Under the pieces are notes generated by a model. The model was not told where the DNA came from, searched no databases, and saw only the letters and a program-made list of their open reading frames with translations. This document shows positions 23,709-29,955 of a stretch of 39,529 bases of DNA, piece by piece (position 1 is the first letter of the stretch; each line of letters begins with the position of its first letter). The stretch comes from DATLHO01 sp035539855 (GTDB lineage: Bacteria; Bacteroidota; Ignavibacteria; OLB7): the NCBI GenBank assembly GCA_035539855.1, contig DATLHO010000192.1:1-39529 (forward strand), written 5' to 3'. The position numbers and the translations under genes are program-made.

Positions 23709-24656
23709 TCACGGCGTGGCAGCCGTCGCGGGCGCTGTTGCGGCCGCTGTCGCAGTCGCCGGCGCCGGCACGCCTGCCGCCGGCGCCGCGATCGCGACCG
23801 ATTCATCAACCTTGAAGGCGTGGCCGCAGGCCGGACAGCGCACGTGCCCCTCCGGATCCTCGAGCGCCTCCTTCTCCTCCTTGAACTCCGCGACGAAGCC
23901 GCTGGCGATCAGGCCCGACGGAAGCGCCGCCAGGCCTAGACCGAGCAGGGCGATGATGCCACCGAAGAGCTTGCCGACCGCCGTCGTCGGATAGACGTCG
24001 CCGTAGCCGACCGACGTCAGCGTGATGACGCCCCACCAGAGCGACTCGGGGATGTTCGCGAACTTGTCGGGCTGCGCCTCGTGCTCGAGGTAGTAGACGA
24101 CGGTCGACGAGATCAGCAGCATCATCGCGATCACGGCGAACGACGCGTAGAGCTCGCTGCGCGTCCGGCTCACCGCGCGGCCGAGCATCCGCAGACCCTT
24201 CGAGTAACGGCCCAGCAGCAGCAGGCGCTCGAGCCGCAGCAATCGCAATCCCCGCACGACGCGCAGGTCGGTCACGAAGAGCGTGTGCAGGTAGAACGGC
24301 GCGACCGCAAGCAGGTCGACCATACCGAAGAAGGAGAATGCGTACCGCAGCCGCGCGAGCAACGGTGGGAGCTCGGGCCGCCCGACCGGACTCGACCAGA
24401 GCCGCAGCAGATACTCGATCGAGAAGATCGCCACCGACACCATGTCGAACAGGTGCAGCTCGCGGCCGAACGATGCCTCGATCGACTGCACCGACTCGAG
24501 CATCACCGCGATCACGTTGAGCACGATGAGTCCGGCGGTGAACGGGCGCACGACGCCCGCGAGCGAGCTCTTCGGCTCGACCGCGTGAAGGATGTCGTAC
24601 GTGAGCTCCATCGTCCGTCGATACGAGCCCGCGTGTTCGGAGGCGATCCGTGTCAT
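23709..24656 (-). CDS. Voltage-gated K+ channel (Kv/ion-transport family)
   Basis: The 315-residue integral membrane protein has six helices. The voltage-sensor S4 helix is DLRVVRGLRLLRLERLLLLG with regularly spaced arginines. The pore has selectivity filter TSVGYGD at residues 214-220 preceded by a pore helix (ESLWWGVITL), and a final S6 helix (GIIALLGLGLAALPSGLIA). It should be a K+-selective, voltage-gated channel in the inner membrane. An unusual cytoplasmic tail follows: a charged stretch, then CPACGHAFKVDE (a single Cys-x-x-Cys with a nearby His, half of a zinc ribbon) and an Ala/Pro/Thr-rich end. The ATG at 24656 has AGGAA a few bases upstream and starts 7 bp after the stop of the CHAP gene, so they form a tight operon. 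Channel assignment is firm; the tail's role is unknown. Confidence 0.93.
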   Translation of the reverse strand: MTRIASEHAGSYRRTMELTYDILHAVEPKSSLAGVVRPFTAGLIVLNVIAVMLESVQSIEASFGRELHLFDMVSVAIFSIEYLLRLWSSPVGRPELPPLLARLRYAFSFFGMVDLLAVAPFYLHTLFVTDLRVVRGLRLLRLERLLLLGRYSKGLRMLGRAVSRTRSELYASFAVIAMMLLISSTVVYYLEHEAQPDKFANIPESLWWGVITLTSVGYGDVYPTTAVGKLFGGIIALLGLGLAALPSGLIASGFVAEFKEEKEALEDPEGHVRCPACGHAFKVDESVAIAAPAAGVPAPATATAAATAPATAATP

Positions 24657-24663
24657 GGTGTTC

Positions 24664-25458
24664 CTACATCCCGCCGTAATCGACGAATCCCTTGTTGACC
24701 TCGACGATCTTCCGCGTCAGTCGGTAGACCCCGCCACCCTCGCGCGTGCGGCTGGCGTCGGTGTTGCCCTCGATCGTCGTGATCATGCCGCCGTCGACGC
24801 GCTCGATCAGTCCGGTGTGACCCTTGCCGCCGCCGAAATCCATGATGAAGATCTGGCCCGTGCGGACGAGCGACGTGTCGTTGACCGCCTGGGACTTCTT
24901 GATGCGACGAGCGCCGGCGCGCTCGGCGTTGTTCCAGTGGTTGAGACATCCCGCCGTCTTGAACATCGGATTGTCGCGGTCCATCGCCTTGGCCGCCTCA
25001 TCGAACGACCAGTAGATGAACGCGCAGCACCACGCCAGGCCCGGCGGCACGCCCGTGCGACGTAGGTACTCGCTCACCTCGGGTCCCTTGTTCGAGTTGC
25101 GCGGCCGCTCGCGCACCTTCTTCGCCTCCTCACCGGCCGCAATCTCGAGCACGCGCGCGAGGTAGGAGCCGGCGGGCTTCGTGCTCGTCGGCACCGACTT
25201 CGGTCCGAAGAGCGCCTCCCACGTCAGCGAGCCGACCTCGCCGTCGGCCTTCAGCGGTCGCCCGGTCGTGTCGACGTGACGGGTCTGGAAGAGCTTGACG
25301 AGGGCCTTCATCCTCGGACCGAACGTCGGGTTGGCCGGGTCGAGGCGCTGCTCCGGATCGTTCGTGATGCCCATCATCTCGTTGAGCTTCGTCTTGAGGG
25401 CCGCGACGATCGACGCGTCGGATTCGCCCTGTTTGATGATCCTGCCGGGATACTTCAT
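24664..25458 (-). CDS. Peptidoglycan-binding plus CHAP-type amidase/lysin-like protein
   Basis: This 264-residue protein has no signal peptide. Residues about 15-85 form a PG_binding_1 domain (FGPRMKALVKLFQTRH, GRPLKADGEVGSLTWEALFG). Residues about 95-264 are a CHAP/NlpC-like papain-fold domain: catalytic Cys in LAWCCAFIYWSF (Cys144/145), His in GKGHTGLIER (His214), and a polar residue in TTIEGNTDAS. Such enzymes cleave peptidoglycan amide bonds. Lack of an export signal and the two-domain layout resemble phage endolysins, or lysozyme-like proteins that need another route out. No phage genes are near. The ATG at 25458 starts directly with the PG-binding module. It is the first gene of an operon with the K+ channel. 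Confidence 0.88.
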   Translation of the reverse strand: MKYPGRIIKQGESDASIVAALKTKLNEMMGITNDPEQRLDPANPTFGPRMKALVKLFQTRHVDTTGRPLKADGEVGSLTWEALFGPKSVPTSTKPAGSYLARVLEIAAGEEAKKVRERPRNSNKGPEVSEYLRRTGVPPGLAWCCAFIYWSFDEAAKAMDRDNPMFKTAGCLNHWNNAERAGARRIKKSQAVNDTSLVRTGQIFIMDFGGGKGHTGLIERVDGGMITTIEGNTDASRTREGGGVYRLTRKIVEVNKGFVDYGGM

Positions 25459-25498
25459 CGTGGTGCTCTCGATAGCGTGAGTGTGGAAACGTTGGCGC

Positions 25499-25525
25499 GA
25501 TTTTAGCGCATTTGGGATCGTCCAA
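25499..25525 (-). promoter_or_regulatory. Possible promoter of the CHAP/K+ channel operon
   Basis: On the minus strand, TTG (25525-25523), N17, TAAAATC (25505-25499). The last part matches TAnnTTC with one change. It overlaps a candidate rightward promoter, so the divergent genes may compete. Confidence 0.3.
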
Positions 25526-25541
25526 CCGCAGGTGCAACTTC
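25512..25541 (+). promoter_or_regulatory. Possible promoter of the nuclease-fold gene
   Basis: TTG (25512-25514, within TTTG), N20, CAACTTC (25535-25541) matches TTTG-N-TAnnTTC with one change. It is about 60 bp upstream of the ATG at 25604. Confidence 0.3.
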
Positions 25542-25603
25542 AACGGCGACCTACCGCCGGTCGGCACCGCGGCCCTTGTTCCAGTGCTGTCCACTCCATT
25601 GCC

Positions 25604-26152
25604 ATGTCTCGACCCGGTCGACTCCTCCGACTGCTGGTTCTTCATTCCGCGGCGCTGCTGGCGCTCGCGTCGCCGGCCATCGCCCAGGATACCGTCGTCG
25701 TTCGTCGCGTCATCAGCGGCGCCATGCTCGAGCTCGAGTCGGGCGAGCGCGTCGCGCTGCTCGGCGTGGGGATTCCCCGCTCGCGCGTGATCGATGCGCA
25801 GCTCGTGCGCGACAATCTCGCCGGCATCGTCGAGGGCCGCACCGTCGTGCTGGTCGAGGACGATTCGCGGCGCACGTCGTCGCGCTCGCGCGCGCCGCGC
25901 GCCTGCTACCTCTACGTCGGCGACGCGCTCATCAATCTCGAGCTCATCGAGGACGGGTTCGCGACCGCCAGCTCGACGCGCCACTCGCGGCTCGGCGAGT
26001 TCAAGGCGGCCGAGCGCCTCGCGCGCAGCCGCCAGCTCGCCGCGTGGTCGAGCGAGACGCACCTGTCGGTCCGCTGCAACGCGACCGGACGCAACGGACG
26101 CTGCCGCGCGCTCACGCGCCACATCAGCGGTCGCTGCGAGCGACACCGCTGA
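25604..26152 (+). CDS. Exported staphylococcal-nuclease-fold protein, active site lost
   Basis: The 182-residue protein has signal peptide MSRPGRLLRLLVLHSAALLA (to about SPAIA). The body aligns to the SNase OB-fold: VVRRVISGAMLELESGERVA, LLGVGIPRSR, AQLVRDNLAGIVEGRTVVLV, CYLYVGDALINLELIEDGFA and EFKAAERLARSRQLAAW. In active SNases the first strand reads DGDT and the next R-L-L-x-V/I-D-T-P-E. Here these are SGAM (Ser38-Met41), Ala51, Gly56 and Arg59, so the Ca2+ ligands and the equivalents of Arg35 and Glu43 are all missing. It is probably not a nuclease but an exported OB-fold binder. The C-terminus (RCNATGRNGRCRALTRHISG, then RCERH) fits the C-x-T-x-x-G-x-x-C...C-x-x-H zinc-like tail found on some DUF5763-type proteins. 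The ATG at 25604 gives the signal peptide. Confidence 0.82.
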   Translation: MSRPGRLLRLLVLHSAALLALASPAIAQDTVVVRRVISGAMLELESGERVALLGVGIPRSRVIDAQLVRDNLAGIVEGRTVVLVEDDSRRTSSRSRAPRACYLYVGDALINLELIEDGFATASSTRHSRLGEFKAAERLARSRQLAAWSSETHLSVRCNATGRNGRCRALTRHISGRCERHR

Positions 26153-26172
26153 GCGTTCGTTCGATCGTCGAG

Positions 26173-26202
26173 TTGGTGTGCGACACGGGATTGCAAAGAT
26201 TC
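26173..26202 (+). promoter_or_regulatory. Candidate promoter of the MthK-like channel
   Basis: TTG (26173-26175), N20, AAGATTC (26196-26202), one base from TAGATTC. It lies between the SNase-fold gene stop and the channel start, 78 bp upstream of the ATG at 26280. Confidence 0.35.
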
Positions 26203-26279
26203 CGAGGCGGGGGGACACTCCGTGGGGGGAGCGCAATGTAGATCATCGCGAGCTGATCCGGCAACTGTCGATCGCGGCG

Positions 26280-27392
26280 ATGCGTATCTTCGCGCTCATG
26301 CTGCAGCGCCTCGCCCGGAGCCTCCGACCCAGCGACGCCGCGCGGATGATCATCAGGATCGCCGTGTGGATCGTTCTCGTCTACTTCATCGCCGCGTGGA
26401 TCATCCTCGCCATCGAGAGCGGCGAGCCGGGCGCGTCGATCGACACCTACGGCAAGGCGCTGTGGTGGGCGCTGGTGACGGTGAGCACCGTCGGCTACGG
26501 CGACCTCTATCCGGTGACTCCGCTGGGCCGCATCGTCGGCGGCACGGTCATCATCCTCTCGGTCGGTCTCATCGGCTTCATCGTCGGCAAGCTCGGCGAG
26601 CTCGGCTCCGAACTCTCACGCAGACGCTTCCTCGGCATGGACGGAACACCCTTCGAGCACCACTACATCGTCATCGGCTGGAACGAGATCGCGCGCATCG
26701 TCGTCAAGGAGATGATCGCCGCCGGCTTCCAGGTCGCGGCCCTCGTCGACGACGAGCGCGAGATCACCGAGATGCGCTCGGTCTTCACCGATCCGAAGAC
26801 CTTCTTCGTCACTTTCGGCCTGCCGCAGGACGACGCGGCGTTCGCGCGCCTGAACATCCGCGAGGCGACCGGCGCGATCCTGCTGATCGAGGACGACACG
26901 CGCACGCTCATCACGGTGCTCGAGCTGCGACAGCTCAACCCGTCGCTGAAGATCACCGCGTACATCCGCAACTCGCAGCTTCGCAAGACGGTCGAGAATG
27001 CCGGCGTCAGCTACGTGATCTCTCCGAACGAGATCGTCGGCCGCATGATCGCCTCGGCGACGTTCGAGCCGGACGTCAGCCTGTTCCTCGAGGACCTGCT
27101 CTCGACGACGACCGCCGACGACGACCTCGACGTGCAGGAGTACCAGCTCAAGGGCGACCACGAGCTGGTCGGCCGCAGCTTCGGCGCCGCCGCGACCGAG
27201 CTCGAGCGCCGCACCTCCGCGCGTCTGCTCTGCTACAGCCGCCGCAGCGACGGCGCCTGGCGGCTGTCGTCGAACAGAAGCGACGAGACGACGCTGCACC
27301 CGAACGACTACCTGATCGTGCTCGCCGATCGCGCGTCGGGCCGGAGCCTGTCGAGCTACCTCGGCGTCGGTCAGGGACGTCGCGAGTCGTAG
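26280..27392 (+). CDS. MthK-type K+ channel with RCK domain
   Basis: This 370-residue protein has two transmembrane helices (IIRIAVWIVLVYFIAAWIIL and IVGGTVIILSVGLIGFIVG) around a pore with filter TVGYGD (residues 70-75). A cytoplasmic RCK pair follows: a TrkA-N-like Rossmann half (HHYIVIGWNEIARIVVKEMI, VAALVDDERE, ATGAILLIEDDTRTLITVLE) and a TrkA-C half ending in LHPNDYLIVLAD. The usual GxGxxG dinucleotide loop reads GWNEIA, so ligand binding may be altered (Ca2+-like rather than NAD). It should be a ligand-gated K+ channel. The start is uncertain; ATGs at 26280 and 26298 lie before the first helix with no strong ribosome-binding site. The frame is open further upstream but antiparallel shadow. 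It is the second K+ channel gene within 4 kb. Confidence 0.92.
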   Translation: MRIFALMLQRLARSLRPSDAARMIIRIAVWIVLVYFIAAWIILAIESGEPGASIDTYGKALWWALVTVSTVGYGDLYPVTPLGRIVGGTVIILSVGLIGFIVGKLGELGSELSRRRFLGMDGTPFEHHYIVIGWNEIARIVVKEMIAAGFQVAALVDDEREITEMRSVFTDPKTFFVTFGLPQDDAAFARLNIREATGAILLIEDDTRTLITVLELRQLNPSLKITAYIRNSQLRKTVENAGVSYVISPNEIVGRMIASATFEPDVSLFLEDLLSTTTADDDLDVQEYQLKGDHELVGRSFGAAATELERRTSARLLCYSRRSDGAWRLSSNRSDETTLHPNDYLIVLADRASGRSLSSYLGVGQGRRES

Positions 27393-27456
27393 ACCGACGC
27401 GCACCGAAAGGCCTTCGCGTCGGGTCCGATCCGGCGGCGGCCCCCCTAAACGCAGA

Positions 27457-27481
27457 AGCGCCCGTCCAATGGACGGGCGCT
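27457..27481. terminator. Bidirectional hairpin terminator
   Basis: Perfect 11-bp arms AGCGCCCGTCC (27457-27467) and GGACGGGCGCT (27471-27481) enclose loop AAT. It lies between the convergent K+ channel (stop 27392) and RRM protein (stop 27510) genes. Neither side has a long T tract. Confidence 0.7.
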
Positions 27482-27509
27482 CCTGAAGATTCGAACGGAT
27501 CTGTTCGGC

Positions 27510-27869
27510 TTAGTAGCCGCCGCGTCCGCCGCCGCCACCGTAGCTTCCGCCACCGTAGCCGCCACGTCCGCCGCCGCCGCCACGGCTTCCGCCGCCGCCG
27601 CCGAAGCCACCACTGCGCTCCTCGCGCGGGCGGGCCTCGTTGACCGTCAGCGAGCGTCCACCGATCTCGGTGCCGTTGAGCGCCTTGATCGCGGCCTCAC
27701 CCTCTTCGCGCGAGGCCATCTCGACGAAGCCGAAGCCCTTCGAGCGACCCGTGTCGCGATCCGTGATCACCGTCGCTGACTCGACCGTGCCCGACTCCGA
27801 AAAGAGGCGGTTGAGGTCTGCATCCGTCGTGGAATACGACAGATTTCCGACATACAATTTCATCGACAT
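27510..27869 (-). CDS. RRM RNA-binding protein with glycine-rich tail
   Basis: This 119-residue protein has a single RNA-recognition motif (residues about 3-80) with RNP2 LYVGNL (5-10) and RNP1 KGFGFVEM (44-51), including the aromatic residues that stack on RNA. A Gly/Arg/Tyr-rich tail follows (GGGGRGGYGGG-type repeats). This is the layout of bacterial glycine-rich RNA-binding proteins (cyanobacterial Rbp-like), usually linked to cold or stress response and RNA chaperone activity. The ATG at 27869 is supported by GGAGAGGAG about 8 nt upstream; a second ATG two codons later (MKLYVGNL) is in frame. It has a leader of nearly 200 nt from a good candidate promoter. The family is firm; the regulation is inferred. 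Confidence 0.93.
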   Translation of the reverse strand: MSMKLYVGNLSYSTTDADLNRLFSESGTVESATVITDRDTGRSKGFGFVEMASREEGEAAIKALNGTEIGGRSLTVNEARPREERSGGFGGGGGSRGGGGGRGGYGGGSYGGGGGRGGY

Positions 27870-28065
27870 AGAAAGACTCCTCTCCTACTGCGGAGAAGGA
27901 TTCGAAGCGAGAACTCGATGCGCTTCTCTCCTGCGGTGGGAGCGAAGTCTCTCTGGTTCCAGTACTCGTACGAGCAGCTTCAGGTAAGAACGAAAATCCT
28001 CGTGCGTCGATGACCCACCACCCATTCGAGGGGCGGCACCGCTCATCCACGCAAGGAACGGTCTT
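27870..28065 (-). promoter_or_regulatory. Long 5' leader of the RRM gene
   Basis: Between the candidate promoter (28066-28095) and the start codon lie about 190 nt with no credible reading frame. Cold-induced RNA-binding and cold-shock mRNAs often carry leaders of this length that fold differently at low temperature. I did not identify a specific structure, so this is inference from length and gene type. Confidence 0.35.
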
Positions 28066-28095
28066 CAAAGCTAGACAATCCGATCGACGCGACAA
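28066..28095 (-). promoter_or_regulatory. Bacteroidota-type promoter of the RRM gene
   Basis: On the minus strand, TTG (28095-28093), N19, TAGCTTTG (28073-28066) matches TTG-N19-TAnnTTTG exactly. This is the best promoter match in the window. Confidence 0.55.
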
Positions 28096-28356
28096 CAGGA
28101 AAGTTTTACGATCGGTGTCACGGCCGGTCGGCGACCGTCGTCGCCCACGCCTTGCGCCCGCCTGGCCGACGGGCTATCTTGATCCCACACCCCCACGCCC
28201 CCCACGACCTAGTTCCTCCCCAGGACCGCTCCCCATTTCCTCCACTGCGAGTCATCGCGGCGTCCCGGAACGTCGGCGCGCCGTCGTGCTGTCTGCCCCC
28301 CTGAATGGCCGAACCATCCTTCGCACCCCCCCGAAGGGTGTCGAGCGGCCGTGCGT
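28096..28356. other. Intergenic stretch without a recognised gene
   Basis: This region lies between the RRM gene's promoter and the terminator of the phosphoesterase gene. It contains a C-rich run (28187-28230) and no credible coding frame or RNA gene that I can see. Confidence 0.5.
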
Positions 28357-28384
28357 CGGGCGACCGGAGCGATCCGGTCGCCCG
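28357..28384 (-). terminator. Hairpin terminator of the phosphoesterase gene
   Basis: Perfect 11-bp arms CGGGCGACCGG (28357-28367) and CCGGTCGCCCG (28374-28384) enclose AGCGAT. It starts 2 nt beyond the stop codon of the gene at 28387. There is no T tract. Confidence 0.7.
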
Positions 28385-28386
28385 CG

Positions 28387-29763
28387 CTATTTCAGCCGCT
28401 CGCGCCAGACGACCTCGGGGATGCCGTTGGCCAGCACCTGGTAGTAGGTCACGTCGGCGGGGTTGCCGCGGCCGTTGAGGTCGATGATCTCGAAGCCGTG
28501 GTTGAGCCACCCGGTGCCGTCGCGCGGCGCGAGCCGGGCGTCCTCGATCGCGTAGCCCCAGCTCGCCTCCTCCTCCAGCGTCCTGATGCGCATCGGCCGG
28601 CCGGAGTGCCCGATGCACCGGGCGCGCAATCCGTGGTAGGGCTTGTAGATCATCAGGTTGTGCTCGTGTCCCCAGAACCACGCGGCGATCCGCTCGGCGT
28701 GCGGCTCGGCAAGGGCGACGAGCCGTCGGTTCATCCGGTCGAACGGCGGCTCGCGGTCGTCCTCGTCGCCGCCCATCGAGCTCATGTTCGAGAACGCCTG
28801 GTGATGCGACAGCAGGAACGTGCTGCCGGTGAACGTCTCGAGCTTGTGCTCGAGCCACTCGATCTCGTCGGCCTGCGGGATGTAGCCGAAGCGGTGCGAG
28901 TTGACGACGTCGTGGCGCGAGTCGTAGCCGGTGTCCATCGCGAGGAACTGCCAGCCGTCGTCCTCGCTGCGCAGCGCGAAGTAGCTCGCCGGCTGCGCGG
29001 CCTCGCCGTCGTTGAGCTCGCCGAGCAGCCAGTGGAAGCCGTAGCCGCCGCTGTAGTAGTCGTGATTGCCCGCCATGTTGAACACCGGGATCGGCGCGCG
29101 CTCGCTTCCCCGATGCGCGTGCCGGCGAATCGGGACGAGGAACTTCCGCCGACACTCGAGCTCGGTGCCCGCGAAGTAGATGTCCCCGAGATGGATGATC
29201 GCGTCGGGATCGAACGCGCACGCCGCGCGCAGCACCATCTCGGCGTCGTAGTAGCCGGTGCCCCAGTCGCTCAGCAGCGCGACGCGACCCTTCGAGGGAA
29301 TGCGCCACTCGATCGTCGAGAAGTCGATGCTGCCGCCGCCCTCGCGCTTCCAGTTGTGATAGACCGGACGGCTGAGCTTGCCGGCGAACACCTTGAACAG
29401 GCCGACCGCGGTGCGGAAGAGCGAGCCGGCCGGACCCCGCGATCCGTCGGTCGCCTCGAGCAGGCGCTCGACGATGCGCTTGTCGATGGGGTTGTGCGCG
29501 AGCTCCGCCTCGGCAAGCTCGAGGTGCAGCGCCGACATCTCGGCGAGCTCCTCGTCGTGCGGTGGCAGATTCTGCTCGTCGCAGTCGACGCACGGATCCT
29601 TCGCCTCGACCACCGCCGCGGTCGCCGCCGTCGCGGGATTCTGCGCGTCGGCGTCGGTCGCCTCGGTGTCGTCGTCCTCGAGCGCCGCGCTGCCGGCGGC
29701 CGCCTCGACCGCCGACTGCCAGAGCGAGAGATGAGCGTCGTGTGCTGTCGAAAGTTCAGGCAT
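28387..29763 (-). CDS. Calcineurin-like metallophosphoesterase
   Basis: The 458-residue protein has no signal peptide. Residues about 1-150 are an acidic, Ala-rich, mostly helical region with a CVDCDEQNLPPHDEE segment that could bind a metal. The rest is a calcineurin-like phosphoesterase core with all dinuclear-metal motifs: LLSDWGTG, HLGDIYFAGTE (GD), MAGNHDYYSGG (GNHD), LLSHHQAF and WFWGHEHN (GHxH). It should hydrolyse phosphoester bonds, perhaps nucleotides or phosphoproteins; the substrate is unknown. The ATG at 29763 begins MPELSTAHD. The N-terminal region before the core looks regulatory and is longer than in minimal family members. It is divergent from the large Asp-box T9SS gene and followed closely by a hairpin. 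Confidence 0.9.
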   Translation of the reverse strand: MPELSTAHDAHLSLWQSAVEAAAGSAALEDDDTEATDADAQNPATAATAAVVEAKDPCVDCDEQNLPPHDEELAEMSALHLELAEAELAHNPIDKRIVERLLEATDGSRGPAGSLFRTAVGLFKVFAGKLSRPVYHNWKREGGGSIDFSTIEWRIPSKGRVALLSDWGTGYYDAEMVLRAACAFDPDAIIHLGDIYFAGTELECRRKFLVPIRRHAHRGSERAPIPVFNMAGNHDYYSGGYGFHWLLGELNDGEAAQPASYFALRSEDDGWQFLAMDTGYDSRHDVVNSHRFGYIPQADEIEWLEHKLETFTGSTFLLSHHQAFSNMSSMGGDEDDREPPFDRMNRRLVALAEPHAERIAAWFWGHEHNLMIYKPYHGLRARCIGHSGRPMRIRTLEEEASWGYAIEDARLAPRDGTGWLNHGFEIIDLNGRGNPADVTYYQVLANGIPEVVWRERLK

Positions 29764-29862
29764 GGGTACGATGCGAAGTGCGGAGTGCGCCGTGATTTCG
29801 AATCGAGGAGCGCAACTCCCGTACCGGACGCCCCCGTCCGTCGCGTCGGCCGCGTCGGATCA

Positions 29863-29890
29863 TTGCGGTCGCCGAACAATTGCTAGATTC
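29863..29890 (+). promoter_or_regulatory. Candidate promoter of the large Asp-box gene
   Basis: TTG (29863-29865), N18, TAGATTC (29884-29890) lies about 66 bp upstream of the ATG at 29956 in the divergent intergenic region. Confidence 0.45.
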
Positions 29891-29955
29891 TCCCACCCCC
29901 CTTACGAAGTGTCCAACGCCCCACGGTCGATTCACTCAACCCCCTGAGGCTCTCC

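Noticed and set aside
23709..25458. Prophage lysis cassette (holin plus endolysin)
   Set aside because: The membrane protein is a six-helix voltage-gated K+ channel with an intact selectivity filter, not a holin, and no other phage gene is present.
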